Shown here: piece after piece, positions 8,684 to 17,479 of the stretch
Layout: every line of letters starts with the position of its first letter
Numbering within the stretch: the first letter of the stretch is position 1
The notes under the pieces: model-generated
Seen by the model: the letters and a program-made list of their open reading frames with translations, nothing else
Databases searched by the model: none
Told to the model about the DNA's origin: nothing
NCBI GenBank assembly: GCA_000697665.1
Contig: KL197709.1
Coordinates: 3,273,190 to 3,294,142, forward strand
Source of the DNA: Jaapia argillacea MUCL 33604
Lineage: Eukaryota > Basidiomycota > Agaricomycetes > Jaapiales > Jaapiaceae
Direction: 5' to 3'
Length of the DNA stretch: 20,953 nucleotides
Made by a program: the position numbers and the translations under genes

Positions 8684-8869
8684 TCATGCATGATTGGGTG
8701 GCTGAGGTAGACGCTGTGTTGCTTCCTCAGATTCGAATCCATTTTGGGGTAGGCACGCAAGGAAGTGAGAGGAAGTGAAATTAAACTGGAGTGGTGGGTA
8801 GAGTGGCATGGGAGTGGTGTGTACTGGCACAATTGGCCTGTGTTGGTAAAATTGCTGAGGTTGAGACAT
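8684..8869 (-). pseudogene. Proline/glutamine-rich 3' ORF behind the integrase fragment
   Basis: This ATG-initiated minus-strand frame of 61 codons begins MSQPQQFYQHRPIVPVHTT, stays rich in P, Q and aromatic residues, and stops at TGA 8684-8686. The ATG is 122 nt after the stop of the integrase fragment at 8992. That is almost the same gap (120 nt) as between the other element's pol stop and its intact 289-residue ORF. The reading frame stays open for about 48 more codons if the TGA, which could come from CGA, is ignored. It is likely the start of a decayed accessory 3' ORF of this retroelement subfamily. Its sequence is not obviously homologous to the 289-residue protein. Confidence 0.4.
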
Positions 8870-8991
8870 ATTTTGAAAGCAGTGGATAGGGAAAAGAGGG
8901 AAAGAGAAACAAGAATGCTTGTGCAAAACAGAACGATACAGGTATTTGTGAGGAAATGAACGCCGTGAGGTAAACTGCAGTCTAGTCCAGA

Positions 8992-9762
8992 TCAGCTTCT
9001 GAACCTGAGAATACTGGAGACTTTGTCATTGAAGTCTGACAGATCTTGGTTTTCTGGCAACAGATCGACCAATTGCATCTTGGCCCCCTCATGTGTGACA
9101 TAAGGAAGCAGTCAGAATCTGGCCATTCCCCACTTGAGAATGCTTCCGTCCAATGTAAAATGTATGATCCTGCTTTTGTTTGCCTGATAACTTCAAATAG
9201 ACCCAGGTATTGTGGATGGTGTTTGTGATCCATAGACTTCTCCACTCATGTATTTCTCTTGAGAACAAGATCTGCACTTTTAAATTCCTGGGAGGAGAGA
9301 TGATGGCTGAATGTCTTCTCAAATTGTTTAGCTGATCGAAATCTTGATGTGGCAATTGTTTCAACTGCTCTTTGAAGATCTTCTGGTCTCTTTTTTAATT
9401 GATGTATGCGTGGTGCAAGAAGATGGCCAGCAGACATTCCAGCCTTTTGACCCTGAACCATGAATGTCGCTGCTGATAGGTCAAATGGCAAGACTGGATC
9501 AATGCCAAATAGGAGATAGTATGGGCTGAATCCCGTGGTTCTTCGTGTGATGACTTTGTTGGCAAAGAAGGCATGGTATGTCTTGTCTGGCCAGCGTCAG
9601 ATATCTCCTTCACAAGATTTGACAATCCCCTTATGTAGCAAAAAATGCCAATGTTCTACAACTCCATTTACCTTAGAGTTATATGGGAAGATCTTGACTT
9701 GGGGAATCTTGTATCGTTCCAATAGGATTTTGAAGGCTCCTTTGACTTCATTACCCAGTGGG
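8992..9762 (-). pseudogene. Ty3/gypsy integrase C-terminal fragment
   Basis: This is the 3' part of a retrotransposon pol gene. In order it shows NEVKGAFKILLERYKIP (just after the second catalytic Asp), FPYNSKVNGVVEHWHF with the third catalytic residue Glu, FSPYYLLFGIDPVLPFDL, PEDLQRAVETIATSRFRSA, and the GPY/F-like module YLGLFEVIRQTKAGSYIL. A frameshift follows, then DGSILKWGMARF, and the stop at 8992-8994. The first two catalytic Asp residues and the zinc-binding part are missing because the fragment is cut at about 9762 by the inverted reverse-transcriptase piece. At least two in-frame TGA codons stand where Arg is expected (after GDI and after MARF). The protein is clearly related to, but much diverged from, the integrase of the element at 13342-16990, so it is another subfamily. 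Confidence 0.85.
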
Positions 9763-9767
9763 GAGAC

Positions 9768-10330
9768 ATTCAAGGATGAGTACTTCTCACTGTACATTAT
9801 GCCAACTGTACCACATGTCCCTTGGACACAACCAAACATACTGATACCCCCAGGCATCAAGGAGCCAATAATAAAGATCCTGAAAGATAAGATGGCAGCT
9901 GGTGTGCATGAACCCTGCCAATCTTCTTACCATTCGTGTTGGTTCTATGTCCTAAAGAAAATTGGAAAACTTAGGATTGTCCATGATCTCCAGCCCCTAA
10001 ATGCCATGTCAATCAGGGACACCAATCTACCACCCATCCTGGAAGACTTCATAGAACCATTTGCAGTGTGTCAGTGTTAGACTATTTTTCATCTCTTCTC
10101 CGGATATGATGCAAGAAAGGTTGATGAGACAGGTCGAGACCTTACTGCCTTCATGACACCTTTGGGACTAATGCACCTGGCTGTAATGCCTCAGAGGTAC
10201 ACCAACATAGTTATGCCAGACTAAGGTCGTCATTGTAGAACAAGAATGCACCCCAGAAGAAAGGATACCAGAAGAAGCCCAGAACACAGAAGATTTTGAA
10301 TTGGCTGCAGCTAAAGACACCCAAGGATGT
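9768..10330 (+). pseudogene. Ty3/gypsy reverse transcriptase fragment, internally deleted
   Basis: On the plus strand this encodes the RT fingers and palm start: NILIPPGIKEPIIKILKDKM, FYVLKKIGKLRIVHDLQPLN, SIRDTNLPPILEDFIEPF, then a TAG at 10078-10080. After the stop, homology continues with FSGYDARKVDET and FMTPLGLM. The nucleotide sequence is a close inverted copy (roughly 85% by eye) of about 15470-16240, the RT of the minus-strand element. At about 10210 roughly 250 nt present in that element are missing. The missing part includes the catalytic FIDD motif, so the piece cannot encode an active enzyme. It ends at about 10330, where similarity to the RT-RNase H linker stops. It is joined head-on to an integrase fragment of opposite orientation. 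Confidence 0.85.
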
Positions 10331-10415
10331 TGACGTGCAGCAATCTGTGGGGTAGGAGTTCTAGCTATCAGAAGACCAAAACACACAAACACCACAAGAT
10401 AGCTGGCTCCGGATT
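10331..10415. other. Short linker between RT fragment and LTR
   Basis: If the neighbouring LTR is read on the minus strand, this is the sequence right after its 3' end and should contain a primer-binding site. It starts aatccggagccagctatc; I could not match that to a tRNA with confidence. Confidence 0.3.
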
Positions 10416-10969
10416 TGTCGTTAAATCAGGTTAGTGTTTCAGAAGCTCAAGTCCTCGAAGTCTTTAGACTTCCTCTTTCCGTTGTGTTCTTGGTGACTTT
10501 GTCTTGCTGCTCGTGGCAACAAGTTTCTTCTCGATTGGTAGGCTTGTGGGTGATCCTCTGGGGATCTACTGAAATTCACACTTGTACCTAGAGGGTCTAG
10601 GTAAAAAGATTGGGAAAAAGGCTAATATATTCCAATCTACCAGTCCTTATATAGTCTAGTATGAGGCTGTGTACCAAACAAAGAGTAAATAGTCCAAAAA
10701 ATTGAATATCCTAGTCTGTCCAATCAGAATATCCAAGAAAAAGAAATAGAACCAGGGGCTATGTCGTGGCTGTGTGTTCCACATGGTCATGCACTGCCTT
10801 TGTCACAGCCTTGCATAGCCATCTTAGGCTAGTCCAGACTTCTTCAGCCACTGGATGAGTCATTCCTGCTTACTCCTGGTTCTAGCCCTAATCTGACCAG
10901 ATGTCATGACATCATGGAGTTCTAGAGTGTCCAGATGCTAGACTGCTGTGATCTCATAGTCCTGAGACA
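10416..10969 (-). mobile_element. Ty3/gypsy LTR (554 bp, minus-oriented)
   Basis: Read on the minus strand the segment starts TGTCTCAGGAC at 10969 and ends in GACA at 10416, the usual TG...CA boundaries as a TGTC/GACA pair. It has the word ggactattt upstream of a TATA box at 10645-10653 (tatataagg). It is directly preceded by a purine-rich tract (about 10970-11005; agagggaagaaaggga) that fits a polypurine tract. The LTR at 11348-12080 has the same end words and a similar TATA-proximal segment. No target duplication was found at the outer edges. Confidence 0.55.
10645..10653 (-). promoter_or_regulatory. LTR TATA box
   Basis: On the minus strand it reads tatataagg, about 320 bp from the LTR start, which is where the U3/R boundary of an LTR promoter would be. 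Confidence 0.45.
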
Positions 10970-11180
10970 TCCCTTTCTTCCCTCTACCTCTCTTCACTCT
11001 CTATCTTTGTTGCACGCTCATCCTAAAATTTCTGAAAAATAAAATAAAAATAGTCCATTACTAGAGATGCTTTCTGTCTACTCTTCAGGTCCTGTGGAAG
11101 GGGGAAATCGTCTCAATGAGCGTCCTGATGTCTTGTAATGACTTTCTCATGCAAAGAAGGTTGTTTCGACTTGATGCAAT
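10895..11180 (-). repeat. Retroelement 3'-end segment, inverted copy of 16985-17275
   Basis: This segment and 16985-17275 are clearly similar in opposite orientation (shared words include agtccattactagagatgct and ctagagtgtcca). Read on the minus strand it contains the pre-LTR internal end, the polypurine tract and the first about 75 bp of the LTR, so the homology crosses the LTR boundary at 10969. It marks the 3' end of a second element copy. Confidence 0.7.
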
Positions 11181-11347
11181 TATAGTTGAACGTGTTTTGA
11201 AGTAGAACAAAATAGCAGAGGTCTGCACTCATTCTGTCCTTCATGGTCTTGGATGCATCTGCCCCGTCATCCACAAAGTGTAAAAATAATCAATTGTAGT
11301 TGGTGGGGTCTCATACAGAGTTCAACAACGGTTGAGTAAGTATGTGC
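11181..11347. other. Short internal segment between two LTRs
   Basis: No coding sequence is seen. Together with 10970-11180 it forms an internal region of only about 380 bp between the two minus-oriented LTRs. Confidence 0.4.
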
Positions 11348-12080
11348 TGTCAAGTGCTGGAAAGTGACTGAGAGTTTGGGGATGAGCTCTCAGGCTTTAG
11401 AGTGCGCTGCTCTGGATCGGTCGTTTGATCAGGAGACTTAGAATTCAGGGGCAATAGAGATTCTCGGATACTGGTAGTGTGAGATAGATTGGTTCTGAAG
11501 TGAAGCTTCTGGAAACAAGTATGTGCTTTATCGATGTCTGGTGTGTTACGTACTACTGGGTGTCTTTGATATGAGTGTCTAGTGGCTAGGGGTGTTTTCT
11601 GCTGCTTGTAGGGTGCAAAAGATGAGGATGGTGGTCTAGGATAGATTAGGTGAGGTATCTGTACTCTACTACAGTCTTTAAATACAATACAGAGAGGCTG
11701 TGGAATAAATACAAGGAAATAGTCCAAAATTTCAAATGAATGTCCTTGTCCAATGGAAGGCCTTGGGTGAAGAGAAAGATCAGTTCTATGTATCATGGCT
11801 GTGAGGTGCATAGGTTTCCACAGTGTGAACATAGCCATGATGTAGCTGCAGCGTAGCCATGACATAGCCACAGTAGCAGTTCTCTGGATTCTGGATCGGT
11901 CTGGGTCTGATTGTCAAATAGGATGAGCCTAGGTTGGCTATGTCCATGTGGGGTGATGTCATTAGTCTAGGCGCATCTCCTGCCATGTGGGATGATGTCA
12001 GGCTAGAGAGGGGCAAGTGGGTATTGCCAGTATGTTTGATTGGTTTGGTGGGAACTTGTTGGCTTGATGATATCCTGACA
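11348..12080 (-). mobile_element. Ty3/gypsy LTR (733 bp, minus-oriented), probable 3' LTR
   Basis: Read on the minus strand it begins TGTCAGGATATC at 12080 and ends GACA at 11348. A TATA-like tatttaaa lies at 11677-11684, with an upstream ttttggactatttcc word shared with the other LTR. Near its start it carries two related words, tgacatcatcccacatgg and tgacatcaccccacatgg, in tandem. Immediately before it on the minus strand is the purine tract aaagaggaagaaa (12081-12093), which fits a polypurine tract. Its place after pol and the 289-residue ORF makes it the likely 3' LTR of the element at 13342-16990. The 173-codon minus ORF inside it has no protein-like features. Confidence 0.55.
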
Positions 12081-12093
12081 TTTCTTCCTCTTT
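12081..12093 (-). promoter_or_regulatory. Polypurine tract before the LTR
   Basis: On the minus strand aaagaggaagaaa directly precedes TGTC, the LTR start. In Ty3-type elements such a tract primes plus-strand synthesis. Confidence 0.5.
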
Positions 12094-12351
12094 GCAGCAC
12101 CTGGGTAGGTTTCTTTTATCCTATAGTTGGAGGGAACAAATGTTTGTTCAGGCATGGGACCTTGTGGTCGCCTGACAGCGCATAAAGGGAGGGTCGATCT
12201 AGGTACAAGCATAAGGAGGGGACGAACAGATGGGAAGAGGTCAAAATAATAGACAAGATGATGATGGTAAGAATAGTGAAAGAAATGTTCAGACCAGAGT
12301 GGTCGTCTGACATCTGCCCCATACTTGAGAATGCAACATCCCCATTGCGCC

Positions 12352-13221
12352 CTAGTCACTCATCGACACATCATCTCTAGCTCTCTTTACGGCCCACATC
12401 CTATTCAACATGTTCTCCCGCCGAGTGTAGAAGTACTCCCTGTTTCGACGAAGATCTGCCATCTTATCCGCCATTGATAGGACTCCTTCGTAGAGCTTGA
12501 ACGACAGATACACAACGCCAATCTGGTACTCAACGTGATTACCAGTGGTGCCGTACATGTAGCGTAGAAGGTTGAATTGATGGATAGCCTCTTCACAGAC
12601 ACGACGGAAGGATGCAAGAAGATTTGGGGTGCTGAATGTCTTGCCAAAACGTTGCACAGCCTCATCGGTGAGAGGTGTGAGGAGGTGTTCAATAGAAAGG
12701 ATGTAATGCTGTGGGTCGAAGATCCCTTTTGGAAGGAAGACAGAAGTTGTGGGGACAACAGGATATGGTGGGAGGTTGTAGGGGTAGTCGACGTCAGGGA
12801 TGGGGGAAGAGGGTGGTGGAGAAGGGGGTGGAGTAGGGGTGGTCTCGGCATACCCACTGTCCTGCTGCTGGTAAGGTTTCTTCTTCTCTTTCAGCTTCTC
12901 TCCTGTCACGCCATATGCCTTATTAATGTAGACACGGATGCACCCATCCCCAAGTAACTCCTCCCATACATTCGCTGGACTGGTGGGTGTCGTCGTCTGC
13001 AAGAGTGCTCTGCAAAAGTGATAGTCCCGAAAGTCTCTGTTATCAAGTTGCCCTTCTTGAATGTGATAAGCAAGATGACCACGAAGAGCGATGGTATAAC
13101 GAGGCATGTCTGGCTCGTCAGGAGGTGGGGGAGCAAGGGTTGATGCATATCGAAAGGGATAGAAGTCGCCTGAATGATGAAAGTTAGGTTGAGTAGTGGG
13201 GACACGTGTGCATGTAGCCAT
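12352..13221 (-). CDS. Intact 289-residue ORF between pol and 3' LTR
   Basis: This is the longest intact ORF of the window, from ATG at 13219-13221 to TAG at 12352-12354. The N-terminal part contains FHHSGDFYPFRYAS and PPPPDEPDMPRYTIALRGHL, and is followed by DFRDYHFCRALLQ and VWEELLGDGCIRVYINKAYG (residues about 85-105). A lysine stretch then leads into a proline-rich linker (about residues 120-160). A helical C-terminal half includes LLTPLTDEAVQRFGKTF, RRVCEEAIHQFNLLRYMYG, and a basic tail RRENMLNRMWAVKRAR. I see no signal peptide, membrane segment, zinc knuckle, chromodomain or enzyme motif, so it is neither env-like nor gag-like by motif. It starts 120 nt after the pol stop on the same strand and ends about 260 nt before the polypurine tract and LTR. 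That is the position of accessory 3' ORFs of some LTR elements. It has no stop although the adjacent pol is riddled with them. The alternative is a captured or resident host gene. Confidence 0.7.
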   Translation of the reverse strand: MATCTRVPTTQPNFHHSGDFYPFRYASTLAPPPPDEPDMPRYTIALRGHLAYHIQEGQLDNRDFRDYHFCRALLQTTTPTSPANVWEELLGDGCIRVYINKAYGVTGEKLKEKKKPYQQQDSGYAETTPTPPPSPPPSSPIPDVDYPYNLPPYPVVPTTSVFLPKGIFDPQHYILSIEHLLTPLTDEAVQRFGKTFSTPNLLASFRRVCEEAIHQFNLLRYMYGTTGNHVEYQIGVVYLSFKLYEGVLSMADKMADLRRNREYFYTRRENMLNRMWAVKRARDDVSMSD

Positions 13222-13341
13222 CAGTAGTTTTGTGAGTCCTTAAGTGAAAGTGTAGACGCTGGAGAAGACCAGACAATGCAGGGTGATGGAGGGGATGCTC
13301 GGTATGCCTGGAGCTTTCTTAATGCTTAGCACTCCTTTCTT

Positions 13342-16300
13342 TTATTCATTCTCAGCGAATTCCCCATCTGTGTCTGAAGAAGTTTCCATTCTTTTGGTGT
13401 GTTCCAACTCAGAATGGTCAAGAAGCTCTTGATCGCTCAGATCCGCTTCTAAGGCACACATGACTGCCTCTTTTCTGGATATGTATGGTAGTAAGCGGAA
13501 TCGAGCAACACCCCATTGCATTATTGTCCCATCAAGTTCTTTTAGTATGTACAATCCTCCCTTTGTCTTCCTTATGACTTCATAGGGACCTAAGTATCAC
13601 AGGTGGTGTTTCCTGTCCATTGACTTCTCTATCTGTGTGTTCTGCTCTAGGACTAGTTCACCAGGTTAAACTCTTTAGTGGATATTTGCCGTCCAAAATG
13701 CTTTTCAAACTCCTGGGCAGAACGAAACCGAGTCCTAGCAACTATCCTTGCTGCTCGCTGAAGATCTTCTGGATGCTTCTCTAATTGACAGATCTGCAAG
13801 GCAAGAAGTTCAATGGTCATCATTTGATTAGTTATCCCTCTACCATAAATGTTGCTTCTGTTAGGTCAAATGGTAGGACAGGGTCTACCCCAAAAACAAG
13901 GTAATAGGGGTTGAAACCTGTTGCCCATCAAGTGATGATTTTGTCTGCAAAGAACACACGATGGACCAGGTCTGGTCAATGCTGGATTTCCCCTTGGCAC
14001 ACCTTGACTATCCCTTCACAGATCACAAAGTGTCCACATTCAACAACTCCGTTGGCTTTAGAATTGTAAGGAGAAATTCTTATCTGAGGCATTTGATATC
14101 ACTTCAGTAGTCTTTGAAAAGCTCCTTTGACCTCATGTCCATTATCAGTAACCACTTCTGCAATCACCTCGTATCGGCAGATGATCTCTTCAAAGAAAAA
14201 CTTCGCCAGTTCTTTCGCTGTGACCTTCTTGAGTGCTCTTCCTTCTGCTGCTCAGGATAGATCGTTGTGAGCAGCTACTGTCCAATTAAATCCTTTCACC
14301 TTGGGCATGTGCATGACGTCTACATAGATCTTGCTGAATAAGGTGGCTGGTGTCAATATGGTTGAGGGAATTTCCACTTTACGTGTACTCCTGATTTGGC
14401 ACTCATGGCAGGAACTGACATGATGTCTGACGTCCTGAAAAAGGTGTGGCCAGAAAAATCTGTCTCTGATTAGCCGAAAGACTCCATAGATACCATGGTG
14501 GCCACTTTTCTCATGAGCTTCTGTGAGGATTTCTTTTTGCTTCTCAAGATCTAGTACAACCAATAATGGGTTTCTTCCCCGCTGTCGCTTGAACATTGCT
14601 CCATCCTGCAAATAGAATTGTTGGATCTTCTGACAAAATCTCCGCCGCTGTCACAGATCAACCATAGGAGGCTGTTCCTGTGTCTCCAGAAACTTCCTGA
14701 CTTCCTCCAATCCCTTGATTTGATCGGCCTTCTTATTGTGGAATACTGAACAGTCTAGGAAGGTTTTCTGCCTGCTGTGTTTTACAGACTGTCTCTGATA
14801 TCGTACAAGAAGGGATATTTAGTCCAGCCAGATATCGTCATCCTCTGCTTCTTCTATTTCTCCAGGTAGTGGTTCTCACCTGGATAAGGCGTCTGGTCCT
14901 TTGTGCTTTTCAGCAGGGACGTGCTTGATGGAGAAGTCATATAGCAGGATTCCTTGAATCCATCGATTGATGGAGGCTGCTGGTTGAAGGTCAGGATTAT
15001 TGAGCATGTCTTTGATATATTTGGCGTCTACCTCCAAAATGAGCTTCTTGACTCCAACAAGATGCAGTCGCCAGTGCCTGAAGGTGCGGAAAACTCTGTA
15101 CAATTCCAATTTAGGCTGACTATAGCATGATTCCCAATCATTGAATGGTAAGGATCCATAGTGCGCTGGGTGTCGTCTACCTTTCTCATCTTCTTGAGAG
15201 AGAATGAAGCCGACCCCCACTTTGCTAGAGTCCACAGATAGGATGACAGGATGATCAGAGGCATAATCAATGGGACATAAGGCAGGCAGTGATGTGACAA
15301 GTTCTGTTAAGTGCTGGAATGCCGCCTCTCTTCTGTCATCCCAAGCAAACTCTGCATCCTTTCTGATAAGCTCCGTCAGAGGATGTAAAATTCTAGAGTA
15401 ATCCTTGATCCAGACTCGGACCATTCCACAAAGTCTAAGAAATCCTCTTACATGCTTAGGCATCTTTAGCAGCGGCCAATTCAAAATCTTCTGTGTTCTA
15501 ACTTCTTCTGGTTTCCTTCCTTCTGGGGTGCATTCCTGTCCTACAATGACAACCTTGGTCTGACATAACTGGATCTTATTAGGGAAAATGTCCCTCCTTC
15601 CTCGCCAACACAGTGCATGATCCTGTGTACGTCAACAGCATGCTCCCAGATGAACCATCTGATCCCTGGGTTCTCTTTTAGCCACTCTGGCTCACCATGT
15701 TCATCTTCATAGCGTGTCTCAGGTCCCCAAATGGGCAGATCATCGATGAAGATGTTACAGATGTGAGGGATTTCATCCTGCAACAGGAAGGTCATGCATG
15801 CTTGAAACTTGCCTACTGCGTTGGTGTACCCCTGAGGCATTACGGTCAAGCGCATTAGTCCCAAAGGTGTCATGAAGGCGGTAAGGTCTTGGCTTGTTTC
15901 ATCAACCTTTCTTGCGTCATATCCAGAGAAGAAATCAAAGATGGTGTAGCACTGACACACTGCAAATGGCTCTATGAAGTCTTCCAGGATGGGTGGTAGA
16001 TTGGTGTCCCTGATCGACACAGCATTCAGGGACTAAAGATCATGAACGATTCTGAGTTTCCCACTTTTCTTCAGGACGCAGAATCAATGTGAACAGTAAG
16101 AAGATTGACAGGGCTCATACACACTGGCCGCCATTTTATCTTTCAGGATCTTTATCACTGGCTCCTTGATGCCTGGGGGTATCAGTATGTTTGGTTGCAC
16201 CCAAGGGATATGTGGTACAGTTGGCATAATGTATGGTGAGAAGTACTTGTCCTTGAACATTCCCTGCTAGGCATCATTGAAAGCCAGACTTCACTCATTC

Positions 16301-16990
16301 AAGACTAGAATGTGCTTAAAGAGCTTCTCATCTTCAGGTAACAAAAATCCTTCACTATTCACCCCTATCACATCCATAGCTTCTGCTGATATTCTCTTGG
16401 TAGGGGTAAATTCAGGTGGATGGGGGGTAAGAGGCACCATTGTTGCTAATGGGTCACCTGGTATTTGACATCTGACTTTAGCGTCTTCTGGAAAGATTCC
16501 AGGTATTGGCTTTATTTTCTTGTCGACTGTCTTATGCATTGTTCCCACCCATGGAGATCTGTACTGCGGTGTATCAAGTAGAAAGTCGGCATGAGGCTTT
16601 CTAAGATGAAGTAAGACTTGTTCCACAATTTCGTCAGTCAACATGTTAAGATCATCCAGGGTTGTCTGAGTCAAAGACTCATGATGTGCTGAGTGGGCCC
16701 AGTCACAGAGAGTCTGAAGTCCTACTTCTCCTGATTCATCAGCAATGTGCTTGGCTACCCAGACAGCACTTCCAATTAGTACCTTTTCACTTCGTCTGAC
16801 ATAGTCTGGTGGTCATCGCAAACAAGTCTTCTTTTTCCATTCCTGACTACACGACATGAATCGGTTTGGGGTCTCCATATTCCAACAATCATGCAGAAAG
16901 CTCCCTGGGATTTGGTGGATCAACCGCTTGGGTCGAATGACCTGATACCCAAAACGAAGTTTGGTTCCTTCCAATTTTCTTAGACTATAA
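13342..16990 (-). pseudogene. Ty3/gypsy pol polyprotein (RT-RNase H-integrase), decayed and 5'-truncated
   Basis: On the minus strand, from high to low coordinates, these are seen. First a pol N-region (RPKRLIHQIPGSFLHDCWN near 16900, then TTLDDLNMLTDEIVEQVL from 16668). Next the RT with SIRDTNLPPILEDF, FSGYDARKVDE, LTVMPQGYTNAVGKFQ and the catalytic NIFIDDLPIWG. Then an RNase H with VILSVDSSKVGVGF and DAKYIKDMLNN, ending HKGPDALSR. Then the integrase zinc-binding part (HEKSGHHG with CHEC), the catalytic core (YVDVMHMP, VTDNGHEVKGAF, PYNSKANGVVE) and the GPY/F module (YLGPYEVIRKTKGG). It ends ETSSDTDGEFAENE at 13342. Gag and protease are not present. At least eight in-frame stops and about three one-base frameshifts (near 15590, 13850 and 13667) make it non-functional. 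Many stops are TGA where a related copy has CGA or TGG. The left break at about 16985 abuts a plus-oriented LTR-end fragment. Confidence 0.9.
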
Positions 16991-17275
16991 TCACATCAAG
17001 TTGAGACGACCTTCTTTGAGTGAGAAATTCATCACAGGACATCAGGACATTCATTGAGATGATCGCCCCCTCCCACAGAGCCTTTAAATTAGAAAGAAAG
17101 CATCTCTAGTAATGGACTATATTTATTCATATTTTTTGGAAAATTTAGGATGAGTGTGTGACAAGGATAGAGAGCAAAGAGGGGTAGAGTGAAGAAAGAG
17201 ATATCTCAAGACTACAGCAGTCCAGCATATGGACACTCTAGAATTTCATGATGTCATGGCATCTGGTCAGCATGG
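16985..17275 (+). repeat. Plus-oriented retroelement 3' end (polypurine tract and LTR start)
   Basis: This is the inverted partner of 10895-11180. On the plus strand it reads through a purine-rich tract (about 17155-17202, ending gagtgaagaaagaga) into tatctcaagactacagcag, the equivalent of the LTR start TGTCTCAGGAC. The LTR start has lost its TG. It faces the truncated 5' end of the minus-strand pol, so two elements meet here in opposite orientation. Confidence 0.65.
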
Positions 17276-17478
17276 GAAGACCAAGCATAAGTCAATGGGG
17301 CCATGGTAGGGTAATAGCTGAATAGGCGACTATGAGACAGATGGGGAAGAGTGCAGTGACCAATGGCCCCACACAGACTACATCAGGTGATGCAAAGCGC
17401 CATCCTATGACTCTCACAAAACCGGACTCAATGGTGTAAACTCCAGTAATGAGAGTCACTTTTCTACTAGTAATACCT
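17276..17478. other. Stretch without a recognisable gene
   Basis: It may be the continuation of the plus-oriented LTR. A 66-codon minus frame spans it (17292-17492) but has no distinctive features. Confidence 0.3.
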
Positions 17479-17479
17479 C

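Noticed and set aside
8731-8740. attcgaatcc resembling a tRNA T-loop
   Set aside because: No matching T-stem, D-arm, anticodon arm or acceptor stem could be built on either strand.
9535-10080. 181-codon plus-strand ORF taken as one gene
   Set aside because: Only the part after about 9768 is reverse transcriptase; the first third is antisense to the integrase fragment on the minus strand.
11350-11871. 173-codon minus-strand ORF
   Set aside because: It coincides with an LTR (TATA box and TGTC/GACA ends), its composition is not protein-like, and no domain is seen.
12405-12957. ORFs overlapping the 289-residue ORF on both strands
   Set aside because: They are shorter shadow frames without protein-like character; the 12352-13221 frame begins with ATG and has a balanced composition.
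9768-17275. A single large inverted duplication explaining both inverted pairs
   Set aside because: The order of the pairs is wrong for one event: both RT and the LTR-end segment lie in the same left-to-right order in the two arms.
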